DNA of 64,000 nt, taken from contig NZ_FNEJ01000009.1 in the NCBI RefSeq assembly GCF_900100085.1, positions 124,001 to 188,000 of the forward strand, written 5' to 3'. Source of the stretch: Salipiger marinus (GTDB taxonomy: Bacteria; Pseudomonadota; Alphaproteobacteria; Rhodobacterales; Rhodobacteraceae). Within the stretch, counting starts at the first letter, position 1, and each line of letters begins with the position of its first letter. A program made the translations under genes and the position numbers. Positions 45,762 to 55,485 of this stretch are shown here, one piece after another. A model generated the notes under the pieces. It was not told the origin of the DNA and ran no database searches. It saw only the letters and a program-made list of their open reading frames with translations.

Positions 45762-46693
45762 AGCGTGGCCAGCCGATCCGTGAGCAGGGTGAAAAATCCC
45801 GGCGCATCGATGTCGCGCAGGAACAGCGCGTTGCGCGGACGGTCGGTGACGCCCCACCAGTCGGCCACGGTCATGCCCAGCGTCAGCGGCGAGGCGGTCT
45901 CGATCTCGACATTGATCTGGCGCCCGGCAAAAAGCCCGGGCTGCAGCAGATAGGCGATCACGCAGGGGTCATGCAGCGGCGCGCCGTCGGATCCGTATTT
46001 CTCGCGGTCATAGCGTTCGAAGAACTCGGTCATCTGCGCCACGGCCTCGCCCACGGGCGTGCCGAGCCCGCGGAAGGCGGCGTTGCGCTCTGCCGTCACC
46101 AGCGCCTTGTGGGTCACGTCCAGCGGCAGCATCACCAGCGGCACGCCCGCGGCGAACACCTCGGCGGCGGCTTCGGGATCGACATAGATGTTGAATTCGG
46201 CGGCGGGGGTGATGTTGCCCCCCTCGAAACAGGCGCCGCCCATCAGCACGATCTCGCGCACCCGTGCGATGATGTCGGGCGCGCGGCGAAAGGCGGTGGC
46301 GATGTTGGTCAGCGGCCCCAGCGGGCAGAGCGTGATGCTGCCCTCCGGCTCCCGGCGCAGTGTGTCGATCAGGAACTCCACCGCATGCGCGTCCTGCAGC
46401 GGCATGGCGGGGTCTGGCAGCACCGGCCCGTCGAGCCCGGTCTTGCCATGCACATGTTCGGCGGTGACCAGCGGGCGCGCCAGCGGCGCCTCGCAGCCGG
46501 CAAAGACCTTTACCTCGGGCCGTCCGGCCAGTTCGCAGATGATCCGGGCATTGCGCGCGGTCAGCGCCAGCGGCACGTTGCCCGCCACGGCGGTGATGCC
46601 CAGCACCTCCAGTTCCGGAGAGGCCAGCGCCAGCAGGATCGCCACCGCGTCGTCCTGTCCGGGATCGGTGTCTATGATGATGCGTCGTGCCAT
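45758..46693 (-). CDS. Nucleoside hydrolase (IunH family)
   Basis: A 311-residue N-ribohydrolase that splits nucleosides to base and ribose. The calcium-binding signature is DTDPGQDDAVAI (about 8-19), with EFNIYVDPEAAAEVF (about 167-181) and the late HDPCVIAYLLQP, where the catalytic His and Asp lie. The overall spacing fits inosine-uridine or pyrimidine-specific hydrolases. The ATG at 46693 is chosen, giving MARRIIIDTDPG. It is co-transcribed with a GNAT gene by overlap and divergent from zwf across 219 bases. Confidence 0.94.
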   Translation of the reverse strand: MARRIIIDTDPGQDDAVAILLALASPELEVLGITAVAGNVPLALTARNARIICELAGRPEVKVFAGCEAPLARPLVTAEHVHGKTGLDGPVLPDPAMPLQDAHAVEFLIDTLRREPEGSITLCPLGPLTNIATAFRRAPDIIARVREIVLMGGACFEGGNITPAAEFNIYVDPEAAAEVFAAGVPLVMLPLDVTHKALVTAERNAAFRGLGTPVGEAVAQMTEFFERYDREKYGSDGAPLHDPCVIAYLLQPGLFAGRQINVEIETASPLTLGMTVADWWGVTDRPRNALFLRDIDAPGFFTLLTDRLATL

Positions 46694-46862
46694 GCTGTCT
46701 CCGCGCTGCTGCGCTCCAGAGGTGACATGCCGCGCCCTGCGGTTCAAGCGGGCAGACCCGGCACCGGCAATTCGCCTCCGGTCACAAAAACCCCGGCGGG
46801 TGCATTGCCGCCACGCAGCGAGGTGTTAGACTCGTGCGCAAGTTCGGGGTAAGACACCCGCG

Positions 46863-46874
46863 GTTAGCGCTAAC
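46863..46874. promoter_or_regulatory. Perfect palindrome upstream of zwf (LacI-type operator candidate)
   Basis: GTTAGCGCTAAC is a perfect 12-base palindrome centred on CG, the common form of LacI-family operators. It ends 38 bases before the zwf ATG, in the nucleoside hydrolase/zwf divergent region. No regulator gene is in the window. Confidence 0.6.
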
Positions 46875-46912
46875 TGCCCCTGTCGGGCAGCAGAATCGGA
46901 GACAGGCCCGCC

Positions 46913-48370
46913 ATGGTATCCCGCGTCATTCCCGTCGACCCTTTCGACCTCGTCATCTTTGGCGGCACCGGCGATCTTGCCCGGCGCAAGATCCTGCCGG
47001 GGCTGTTCCGGCGGTTCTGCGCGGGGCAGATGACCCGCGACAGCCGCATCATCGGCGCCGCGCGCGGCGACATGGACGAGACCGCCTATCGTGACATGGT
47101 GCGCGAGGCCATCGCCGAATTCGGCCCCTCGCGCAGCGAGGCCTGCGCGGTGGAGGATTTCCTGTCCTGCCTTGGCTATGTCTCGGTGGATGCGCGCGGC
47201 GATGACGGCTGGTGCGACCTGAAATCCGCGCTGCGCGAGGAAGAGGGCATCGTGCGCGCCTTCTATTTCTCGGTGGGGCCCAGCCCGTTAAAAAAACTGG
47301 CCGAACGGCTGCGCCAGCACGGGCTTGCCCATGACGAGGTGCGGATCGTGGTGGAAAAGCCGTTCGGCCACAACCTTGCCAGTGCGCGCGCGCTGAACGA
47401 GGAACTGGCGCGGCATTTCGACGAAAGCCAGATCTACCGGATCGACCACTATCTGGGCAAGGAGACGGTGCAGAACCTGATGGCGGTGCGCTTCGGCAAC
47501 ATGTTGTTCGAACCGCTGTGGAACGCGCAATATGTCGACCATATCCAGATCACCGTCGCCGAAACCGTGGGCGTCAGCGGGCGCGGCAGCTATTACGACA
47601 AGTCGGGCGCGATGCGCGACATGGTGCAGAACCACCTGATGCAGCTTCTGTGCCTGATCGCGATGGAGCCGCCCGCGCGGTTCGATCCGGACGCGGTGCG
47701 CGACGAAAAGCTGAAGGTGATCCGGGCGCTGGATCCGGTTGATCCCGACCAGATCGTGCGCGGGCAGTATACCTCGGACGGGGCGATGGCCTCCTATCGC
47801 GAGGATGTGGAGAATGCCGCCTCCAAGACCGAAAGCTTCATCGCGCTGAAATGCTACATCTCCAACTGGCGGTGGGCCAATACGCCCTTCTACCTGCGCA
47901 CCGGCAAGCGGCTGTCGGATCGCGCGTCCGAAATCGCGGTGGTGTTCAAGGAGACGCCGCATTCCATCTTCGGCATCGATTCGGGGCGGCACCGCAACGT
48001 GCTGTCGATCCGGCTGCAGCCGAACGAGGGCATGACGCTGGGGGTCACCATCAAGGAGCCGGGGCCGGGCGGCATGCGGCTGGTGGACGTGCCGCTGGAC
48101 ATGACCTTTGCCGAGGCGCTGGGTCCGGATGCCGAAGAGGCGGCGGATGCCTATGAGCGGCTGATCATGGACGTGATCCGCGGCAACCAGACGCTGTTCA
48201 TGCGCGGCGACGAGGTCGAGGCCGCCTGGGCCTGGACCGATCCGCTGATCGAGGGCTGGGAACGCCGCGGCGACAGCCCCAAACCCTATGACGCAGGCAG
48301 CGCGGGGCCGGATGACGCCGCCTTCCTGATCAACCGCGACGGACGTCGCTGGCGAAGGATCAAGTCATGA
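46913..48370 (+). CDS. zwf: Glucose-6-phosphate dehydrogenase
   Basis: Oxidises glucose 6-phosphate to 6-phosphogluconolactone with NADP. It has 485 residues. The coenzyme motif is GGTGDLARRK (17-26), the substrate motif is RIDHYLGKETVQN (about 174-186, with catalytic Lys and the upstream Asp-His pair), and EKPFGHN precedes it. It is the first gene of zwf-pgl-pgi, sharing 4 bases with pgl. A palindrome just upstream suggests sugar-responsive repression. Confidence 0.98.
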   Translation: MVSRVIPVDPFDLVIFGGTGDLARRKILPGLFRRFCAGQMTRDSRIIGAARGDMDETAYRDMVREAIAEFGPSRSEACAVEDFLSCLGYVSVDARGDDGWCDLKSALREEEGIVRAFYFSVGPSPLKKLAERLRQHGLAHDEVRIVVEKPFGHNLASARALNEELARHFDESQIYRIDHYLGKETVQNLMAVRFGNMLFEPLWNAQYVDHIQITVAETVGVSGRGSYYDKSGAMRDMVQNHLMQLLCLIAMEPPARFDPDAVRDEKLKVIRALDPVDPDQIVRGQYTSDGAMASYREDVENAASKTESFIALKCYISNWRWANTPFYLRTGKRLSDRASEIAVVFKETPHSIFGIDSGRHRNVLSIRLQPNEGMTLGVTIKEPGPGGMRLVDVPLDMTFAEALGPDAEEAADAYERLIMDVIRGNQTLFMRGDEVEAAWAWTDPLIEGWERRGDSPKPYDAGSAGPDDAAFLINRDGRRWRRIKS

Positions 48371-49044
48371 CCTACGAATTCCGCAGCTATCCTGACCGGG
48401 AGATGCTGGCCATCGATCTGGCCGACCAGCTGGCGAGCGAGCTGCGCGCGGCGCTGAGCCATCAGGACCGCGCGGCGCTGGCGGTGCCGGGCGGCAGCTC
48501 TCCGGGGCCGGTCTTTGACGCGCTCTGCGCCGTGTCGCTGGACTGGGACCGGGTGGACGTGCTGCTGACCGACGAACGCTGGGTGCCCGAAACCTCCGAA
48601 CGGTCCAACACGCGGCTGCTGCGGCAGCGTCTGCTGGTCAACCGGGCGGCGGCGGCGCGCTATCTGCCGCTTTACGCCGAGGCCCCGGCCCCCGAGGGCG
48701 CGCTGGATGCGCTGGCCGAGGCCATCGCCCCCGCGCTGCCGCTGTCGGTGCTGCTGCTGGGGATGGGCGCTGATCTGCACACCGCCTCGATCTTTCCCGG
48801 GGCCGACCGTCTGGACGAGGCGCTGGCCGCCGACGCGCCGATCCTGCTGCCCATGCGCGCGCCCGGCGCGCCGGAGCCGCGCATCACGCTGGGGGCGCCG
48901 GTGCTGGACGGGGCGATGAAGAAGCATGTGCTGATCTTCGGCGCCGAAAAGCGCGCGGCGCTGGAGGCCGCCAAGGGTCGGCCCGCCCATGAGGCGCCGA
49001 TCAACGCCGTGCTGACCGATGCGGTGGTGCACTGGGCCGAATAG
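48367..49044 (+). CDS. pgl: 6-phosphogluconolactonase
   Basis: A 225-residue NagB/RpiA-fold lactonase that makes 6-phosphogluconate, the branch point to the Entner-Doudoroff pathway. Motifs: AVPGGSSPGPVFDAL (phosphate loop), LLTDERWVPETSERSN, LLLGMGADLHTASIFPG and the late PRITLGAPVLDGA. The usual GH-x-ASL-FP reads GADLHTASIFPG. It overlaps zwf by 4 bases and is followed after 57 bases by pgi. Confidence 0.96.
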   Translation: MTYEFRSYPDREMLAIDLADQLASELRAALSHQDRAALAVPGGSSPGPVFDALCAVSLDWDRVDVLLTDERWVPETSERSNTRLLRQRLLVNRAAAARYLPLYAEAPAPEGALDALAEAIAPALPLSVLLLGMGADLHTASIFPGADRLDEALAADAPILLPMRAPGAPEPRITLGAPVLDGAMKKHVLIFGAEKRAALEAAKGRPAHEAPINAVLTDAVVHWAE

Positions 49045-49101
49045 CGGGCCCGGGCGACGTTTTGCCTTTTCCAGCCAGTCAAGAAAGACGGACATCAGAT
49101 C

Positions 49102-50685
<1,584 letters not shown>

Positions 50686-50717
50686 GGTTCCATGAGTTTA
50701 ACGTGATCAGCCCCGGG

Positions 50718-50750
50718 GGCCCGCTGCGGAACGGCAGCGGGCCTTTGTCG
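50718..50750 (+). terminator. Intrinsic terminator after pgi
   Basis: GGCCCGCTGC (50718-50727) and GCAGCGGGCC (50734-50743) form a perfect 10-base stem with a 6-base loop, followed by TTTGTCGTTGT. Confidence 0.85.
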
Positions 50751-50790
50751 TTGTGTCTCCAGAAGATGACAGCATCTGGAGGAACTTACG

Positions 50791-51471
50791 ATGAAACATC
50801 TGAAAATGACCGCCGCCGTGCTTGCCCTGACCGCCGGCTCCGCCTTCGCCCAGTCGACCATGGACAGCGAAACCCCGGCCATGCCCGAAGGGGGCGATGC
50901 CGCTGAAAACAGCGCGCCGCTGACCACGCCGCAGGCCCAGAACGAAGACACCGCCGACACGCTGGACGAGGCCACCGAAGACGATGGCTCGGACATGGCG
51001 CAGGACAACGCCGCAGAGCCGATGGCCCCCGCAGCGCCCATGGGCGACGCGCCGGCCGACACCGCCATGGACAGCACCGCCACCCCGATGGACGACGGCG
51101 GCCCCGTGGTTGCCGGTCTGGAAGGCGAGTTCATGCTGTCGAGCGACATCACCGGCAACAACGTCTATGCCATTGACGCCGATGGCGATCAGGGCGTCGA
51201 ATGGGATGACGCCATGAGCTATGACGCCGTGGACGAAAACTGGGACGATGTGGGCGACATCTCCGATGTGGTGCTGAACGCCGACGGCTCGCTGCAGGGC
51301 GTCGTGGCCGATATCGGCGGCTTCCTCGGCATCGGCGAAAGCCAAGTCTTCGTGCCGCTTGAGGAAATGAAGATGGTGCCGATGGAAGATGGCCGCTTTG
51401 CCGTCGTGACCAACTACACCCAGGAAGAACTGGAAGGCCGCAGCGAAGCCGGCGACTCGGCGCTGAACTGA
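50791..51471 (+). CDS. Secreted PRC-barrel domain protein
   Basis: A 226-residue exported protein with a signal peptide (MKHLKMTAAVLALTAGSAFA, cleavage after about residue 20). Residues 21-105 are low complexity and acidic (Asp, Glu, Ala, Pro and Met, for example AAENSAPLTT and AEPMAPAAPMGDAP). Residues about 110-215 form a PRC-barrel: GEFMLSSDITGNNVYA, WDDVGDISDVVLNADGSLQGVV and GGFLGIGESQVFVPLEEM. Such periplasmic PRC proteins are common in alphaproteobacteria and may bind other envelope components; the function is unknown. AGGA is well placed before the ATG. It is monocistronic between two terminators. Confidence 0.88.
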   Translation: MKHLKMTAAVLALTAGSAFAQSTMDSETPAMPEGGDAAENSAPLTTPQAQNEDTADTLDEATEDDGSDMAQDNAAEPMAPAAPMGDAPADTAMDSTATPMDDGGPVVAGLEGEFMLSSDITGNNVYAIDADGDQGVEWDDAMSYDAVDENWDDVGDISDVVLNADGSLQGVVADIGGFLGIGESQVFVPLEEMKMVPMEDGRFAVVTNYTQEELEGRSEAGDSALN

Positions 51472-51506
51472 TCGCGCCCCGCCCCGCAGGGCTTTGACAA
51501 GGATGC

Positions 51507-51534
51507 AAAGGGCCGGGGATTTCCCGGCCCTTTT
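51507..51534 (+). terminator. Intrinsic terminator after the PRC-barrel gene
   Basis: AAGGGCCGGG GATTT CCCGGCCCTT: a perfect stem of ten pairs ending in TTTT (51531-51534). Confidence 0.9.
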
Positions 51535-51659
51535 CTGCTGTCTCCGGTGCCCTTCGGCGGTCCCGCACGCCGCGCTGGGGTTTGATTAACCGCTGCCGAC
51601 CACCCTGTGCCCAAGGCGCGCGCCCGTTGCCGGGACCGCCCCAAGGTGCAAGGAGATGG

Positions 51660-52283
51660 ATGCAGGACATGACACAGGACGTGCGGCAGCTTGCCGAAGA
51701 GATCGTCGCCCGCGAGGGCGGATATGTGAACGACCCCGCCGATCCGGGCGGCGCCACCAATCACGGCGTCACGGTGCATACGATGCGCCGCCTCGGGCTG
51801 GATCTGGACCGCGACGGCGATGTGGATGCCGCCGATGTGGCGCGGCTTGATCACGCGCAGGCGGTGCAGATCCTGCTTGACCACTACTTCACGCGGCCCC
51901 GCCTTGGCGATCTGCCCGGACCGCTGCAGGCCACGGTCTTTGACATGTATGTCAATGCCGGGACAACCGCGGTGAAGCTGCTGCAGGGGCTGCTGCGCGA
52001 AATGGGCGAGGATCTGGTGGCGGATGGCGTGGTGGGGCCGGTCACCGCCGCCGCCGCCGCCCGCGCGCTTGCGCTGGCGCCAGAGCATCTGGTCGATGCC
52101 TACGGCATCGCGCGGCGCAACTACTATCTCGCGCTGGCCGACCGCCGTCCTGCCAGCCGCAAATATGCGCGCAGCCGGGCAGGGGGCAAGGGCGGCTGGA
52201 TCACCCGGGCCGAGACGTTCATCTCGCCGCGCTTTCACCTCACGGAGGCACAGTTCCGCGCCCGGGTGGCGACATGGGGCTGA
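51660..52283 (+). CDS. GH108 endolysin (N-acetylmuramidase), GTA lysis type
   Basis: A 207-residue peptidoglycan hydrolase. The N-terminal GH108 domain has the catalytic-region motif REGGYVNDPADPGGATNHGVT (the Glu before GGYVN). The C-terminal part (about 125-207) carries the PG-binding-3 pattern ADGVVGPVTAAAAARAL and NYYLALADRRPASRKYARG-like sequence (here KYARSRAGGKGGW). AGGAG precedes the ATG at 51660; the ATG at 51669 is an alternative. A 3TM holin gene overlaps it by 10 bases. This pair matches the endolysin-holin cassette that releases gene transfer agent particles in Rhodobacter capsulatus. No phage structural genes are nearby. A TTAACC half-site (51586-51591) could bind CtrA. Confidence 0.9.
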   Translation: MQDMTQDVRQLAEEIVAREGGYVNDPADPGGATNHGVTVHTMRRLGLDLDRDGDVDAADVARLDHAQAVQILLDHYFTRPRLGDLPGPLQATVFDMYVNAGTTAVKLLQGLLREMGEDLVADGVVGPVTAAAAARALALAPEHLVDAYGIARRNYYLALADRRPASRKYARSRAGGKGGWITRAETFISPRFHLTEAQFRARVATWG

Positions 52284-52822
52284 TCTCGACCGTAATCAGT
52301 ATGCTCTTCGGCTCGGGCCGCAACGTGCTGGTGGAAACCGCAGGCATCCTGCGCCCCAATGCCGAGGCGCAGGCGGCCCGCGCGCAGGATCTGGACACGG
52401 CGGCCTTGCAGCAGATGGCGGCGGAATTTGCCGCGCGCGACCGTGGCGCCTTTGATCGGCTCATGGACGGGGTCAACCGGCTGCCGCGCCCGATGATGGT
52501 GCTGGGCATCGTCTGGCTCTTGGTGCAGACCGCCCGCGATCCGGCGCGCATGTCGCAGGTGTTTCAGGCCTGGGCAATCCTGCCCGAAGCGGCCTGGGTG
52601 GTGTTCGGCGTGGTGGTGACCTTCTATTTCGGGGGCCGCGCGCAGCTCAAGGATCAGGAGTTCAGCGCAAGCCTGCTGCGCGCCGCCGCCGCCGCCCGTG
52701 CCCTGCCGCCCGCCGCCGTCCCGGACCCGCACCCGATGCCCGCGCCCGACGGCGCGGCAACCCCGTCTCCCTCGGCCAATGACAACGCGGCGCTTGCGGA
52801 ATGGCGGACCTCCCGAAGCTGA
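52274..52822 (+). CDS. Holin of the 3TM GTA-release family
   Basis: A 182-residue inner membrane protein. Two clear membrane segments are PMMVLGIVWLLVQTA (about 73-87) and EAAWVVFGVVVTFYFGG (about 104-120); the N-terminal MGLISTVISMLFG may be a third, amphipathic one. The arrangement RFRD-type motif DRGAFDRLMDGVNRLPRP before the first segment is typical of the holins needed for gene transfer agent release. The C-terminal 60 residues are Ala/Pro-rich and probably cytoplasmic. It permeabilises the membrane so that the upstream endolysin reaches the wall. The gene overlaps the endolysin gene by 10 bases, and its end abuts a dispersed repeat. Confidence 0.85.
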   Translation: MGLISTVISMLFGSGRNVLVETAGILRPNAEAQAARAQDLDTAALQQMAAEFAARDRGAFDRLMDGVNRLPRPMMVLGIVWLLVQTARDPARMSQVFQAWAILPEAAWVVFGVVVTFYFGGRAQLKDQEFSASLLRAAAAARALPPAAVPDPHPMPAPDGAATPSPSANDNAALAEWRTSRS

Positions 52823-52823
52823 T

Positions 52824-52890
52824 CGGCGTTTCCAGCGGCCCCAAATATCCCGGGGGAGTCCGCGCCAGCGGACGGGGGCAGAGCCCCCTT
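52824..52890 (+). repeat. Dispersed double-hairpin repeat, copy 6
   Basis: GCGTTTCCAGCGGCCCCAAATATCCCGGGGGAG, written here in parts: left arm CCCCAAATATCCCGGGGG (52840-52857), variable hairpin GTCCGC GCCA GCGGAC (52858-52873), constant hairpin GGGGGC AGA GCCCCC (52874-52888). It begins 2 bases after the holin stop codon and may help terminate the lysis transcript. Confidence 0.88.
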
Positions 52891-52992
52891 CGCCCTTCCC
52901 CCCCATGACGGACGCCCCCTTGCGACAATGTGAACCTGCCCGGCCGGCGATTTCGTTTGGCCGGGCATTTTTCCGCCCGTATAACGGGCAGC

Positions 52993-54963
52993 ATGATTAC
53001 AGAGCTCGGTCACTTCGCCCTCATCCTCGCCTTCGTCGTCGCCTGCCTTCAGGGGATCGTGCCGCTTGTGGGCGCGCATTTCCGCTGGCCGGGCTGGATG
53101 GCGGTGGCCGAACCCGCCGCCACGGCGCAGCTGCTGCTGACCGCCTTCAGCTTCGCGGCGCTGACCCATGCCTTCGTGGTCTCGGATTTCTCGCTGCGGA
53201 TCGTGGTGGAAAACTCGCATTCCGCCAAACCGATGATCTACAAGATCAGCGGCGTCTGGGGCAATCACGAGGGCTCGATGCTGCTCTGGGTGCTGATCCT
53301 CGCGCTTTTTGGCGCGCTGGCGGCGTGGTTCGGCGGCAACCTGCCGCCGACGCTGCGCGCGCGGGTGCTGGCGGTGCAGGCCTGGGTGGGGGCTGCGTTT
53401 TTCGCCTTCATCCTCTATACCTCCAACCCGTTCATCCGGCTCGCCACCCCGCCTTTTGACGGGCAGGATCTGAATCCGCTGCTGCAGGATCCCGGGCTCG
53501 CCTTCCATCCGCCCTTTCTCTATCTCGGCTATGTCGGGCTCAGCATCTGCTTTTCCTTCGCCGTCGCCGCGCTGATCGAAGGCCGGGTCGATGCGGCATG
53601 GGGGCGCTGGGTGCGGCCATGGACGCTGCTCTCCTGGGTGTTCCTGACCATCGGCATCGCGCTTGGCTCGTGGTGGGCCTATTACGAACTGGGCTGGGGC
53701 GGGTTCTGGTTCTGGGATCCGGTCGAAAATGCCAGCTTCATGCCATGGCTGCTCGCCGCCGCGCTGCTGCATTCCGCCATCGTCGTGGAAAAGCGCGAGG
53801 CGCTGAAAAGCTGGACCATCCTGCTCGCCATCCTCGCCTTCGGCTTCTCGCTGATTGGCACCTTCATCGTGCGCTCTGGCGTGCTGACCTCGGTGCATGC
53901 CTTTGCCACTGACCCCGACCGCGGCGTGTTCATCCTCGGGATCCTCGTGTTCTTCACCGGCGGCGCGCTGACGCTTTATGCCGCGCGGGCAGGCGCCATG
54001 CAGGCCAAGGGCATCTTTGGCGTGGTCAGCCGCGAATCCGCGCTGGTGCTGAACAACATCCTGCTCGCCGTCTCCTGTTTCGTGGTCTTCACCGGCACGC
54101 TCTGGCCGCTGGTCGCGGAGATGCTGTTCGACCGCAAGCTGTCGGTGGGGGCACCTTTCTTCAACATGGCCTTCACGCCCTTCATGGTGGTGCTGGGTCT
54201 GGTGCTGCCGGTGGGCGCCATGCTGGGCTGGAAACGTGCCAAGCCTGCCCGCGTGCTGCGGCAGCTTGCGCCCGCTCTGGGTCTGGCGCTGGCGCTGATG
54301 GGGCTTGCATGGGCCATGCAGACCGGGCGCAGCCTGTTCGGGCCCATCGGGGTCTTCCTTGGCACTTGGCTGGTGGCGGGCGCCGTCACCGATCTGGTGG
54401 CACGGCTTGGCCAGTCGCGCGACTGGCGGCGGCTGCGGCACCTGCCGCGCGCCGACTGGGGCAAGGCCGTGGCCCATTCCGGGCTTGGCATCACCATGCT
54501 GGGTGTCGCGGGGCTGATGGCATGGGAGCAGGAGGATATCCGCGTCGCCCGCGTCAACGAACCCTTCACCGTCGGCGCCTATGAAATCGAACTGCTGGGC
54601 GTCAGCCGCATTCAGGGGCCGAATTACTTCGCCGACCGGGGCGAGGTGTCGGTGCGCCGCGACGGGGCCGAGGTGGCGCATGTCTACCCGGAAAAGCGCA
54701 ACTATCCCGTGGCCGCCATGCCCACCACCGAGGCCGCGATCGACAACGGCTTCCTTCGCGATGTCTATGTGGTGCTGGGCGACGCGCAGGCGGACCGGGC
54801 CTGGACCATGCGGGTCTATGTCAAGCCGCTGGCCAACTGGATCTGGGGCGGCTCGCTGCTGATGGCATTGGGGGGCGCGCTCAGCCTGTCGGACCGCCGC
54901 TTCCGTGTGGCCGCAGGCGCGCGCAAGACCACGCCCGCGCCGAAGGGAGTGCCGGCGGAATGA
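52993..54963 (+). CDS. ccmF: Cytochrome c biogenesis protein CcmF (heme lyase subunit)
   Basis: A 656-residue inner membrane protein with about fifteen helices, the core of the system I cytochrome c synthetase that attaches heme to apocytochrome. The heme-handling WWD domain is visible as GGFWFWDPVENASFMPW (about 237-253). Flanking conserved elements are VWGNHEGSMLLWV, FHPPFLYLGYVGLSICF, and periplasmic His residues such as in LLHSAIV. The ATG at 52993 gives the normal opening MITELGHFALILAF. It overlaps ccmH by 4 bases; ccmE and ccmG are not in the window. Confidence 0.97.
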   Translation: MITELGHFALILAFVVACLQGIVPLVGAHFRWPGWMAVAEPAATAQLLLTAFSFAALTHAFVVSDFSLRIVVENSHSAKPMIYKISGVWGNHEGSMLLWVLILALFGALAAWFGGNLPPTLRARVLAVQAWVGAAFFAFILYTSNPFIRLATPPFDGQDLNPLLQDPGLAFHPPFLYLGYVGLSICFSFAVAALIEGRVDAAWGRWVRPWTLLSWVFLTIGIALGSWWAYYELGWGGFWFWDPVENASFMPWLLAAALLHSAIVVEKREALKSWTILLAILAFGFSLIGTFIVRSGVLTSVHAFATDPDRGVFILGILVFFTGGALTLYAARAGAMQAKGIFGVVSRESALVLNNILLAVSCFVVFTGTLWPLVAEMLFDRKLSVGAPFFNMAFTPFMVVLGLVLPVGAMLGWKRAKPARVLRQLAPALGLALALMGLAWAMQTGRSLFGPIGVFLGTWLVAGAVTDLVARLGQSRDWRRLRHLPRADWGKAVAHSGLGITMLGVAGLMAWEQEDIRVARVNEPFTVGAYEIELLGVSRIQGPNYFADRGEVSVRRDGAEVAHVYPEKRNYPVAAMPTTEAAIDNGFLRDVYVVLGDAQADRAWTMRVYVKPLANWIWGGSLLMALGGALSLSDRRFRVAAGARKTTPAPKGVPAE

Positions 54964-55439
54964 TCCGGGCCCTGATCCACGCAGCCCTTGCCCTGATGCT
55001 GGCCTTGGCGCCGCTGCCCGCACTGGCGGTGCAGCCCGACGAGGTGCTGGAGGATCCGGTGCTGGAACAGCGCGCCCGCGACCTGTCGCAGAACCTGCGC
55101 TGCCTTGTCTGCCAGAACGAAAACATCGACGACAGCGATGCGGCACTGGCCCGCGACCTGCGGCTTCTGGTGCGCGAACGGCTGGTGGCGGGCGACAGCG
55201 ATGCCGAGGCGGTGGCCTATCTGGTCGACCGCTATGGCGAATTCGTGCTGCTGCGCCCCACCACCGGCGGCTGGAACTGGCTGCTCTGGGCGGCGGGGCC
55301 GATCCTGCTGCTGCTGGCACTGGCGGGGGCCGGGGTCTATCTGCGGGGCCGCTCGCGCGGCGCCAACCCCGAAGAACAGCGCCTGACCCCCGAAGAAGAG
55401 GCCCGGCTGCAGCGCATCCTTGACGAGGGCCGGTCCTGA
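54960..55439 (+). CDS. ccmH: Cytochrome c biogenesis protein CcmH
   Basis: A 159-residue membrane-anchored thiol protein that reduces or presents apocytochrome c to CcmF. It has a signal/anchor sequence (LALMLALAPLPALA), the redox motif LRCLVCQNEN (C48 and C51), and a C-terminal membrane helix ([21 protein letters not shown]). It is the short CcmH form without the CcmI/TPR extension. It is coupled to ccmF by the ATGA overlap. Confidence 0.97.
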   Translation: MIRALIHAALALMLALAPLPALAVQPDEVLEDPVLEQRARDLSQNLRCLVCQNENIDDSDAALARDLRLLVRERLVAGDSDAEAVAYLVDRYGEFVLLRPTTGGWNWLLWAAGPILLLLALAGAGVYLRGRSRGANPEEQRLTPEEEARLQRILDEGRS

Positions 55440-55485
55440 TCCCGTGACGCCAGAGCGGGGGGCGGCAGGCAAGGCGGAGACAGGC

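Noticed and set aside
51660-52822. Prophage or tailocin
   Set aside because: No capsid, tail, terminase, integrase or repressor genes lie nearby; flanks are housekeeping genes. The pair fits a GTA lysis cassette better.
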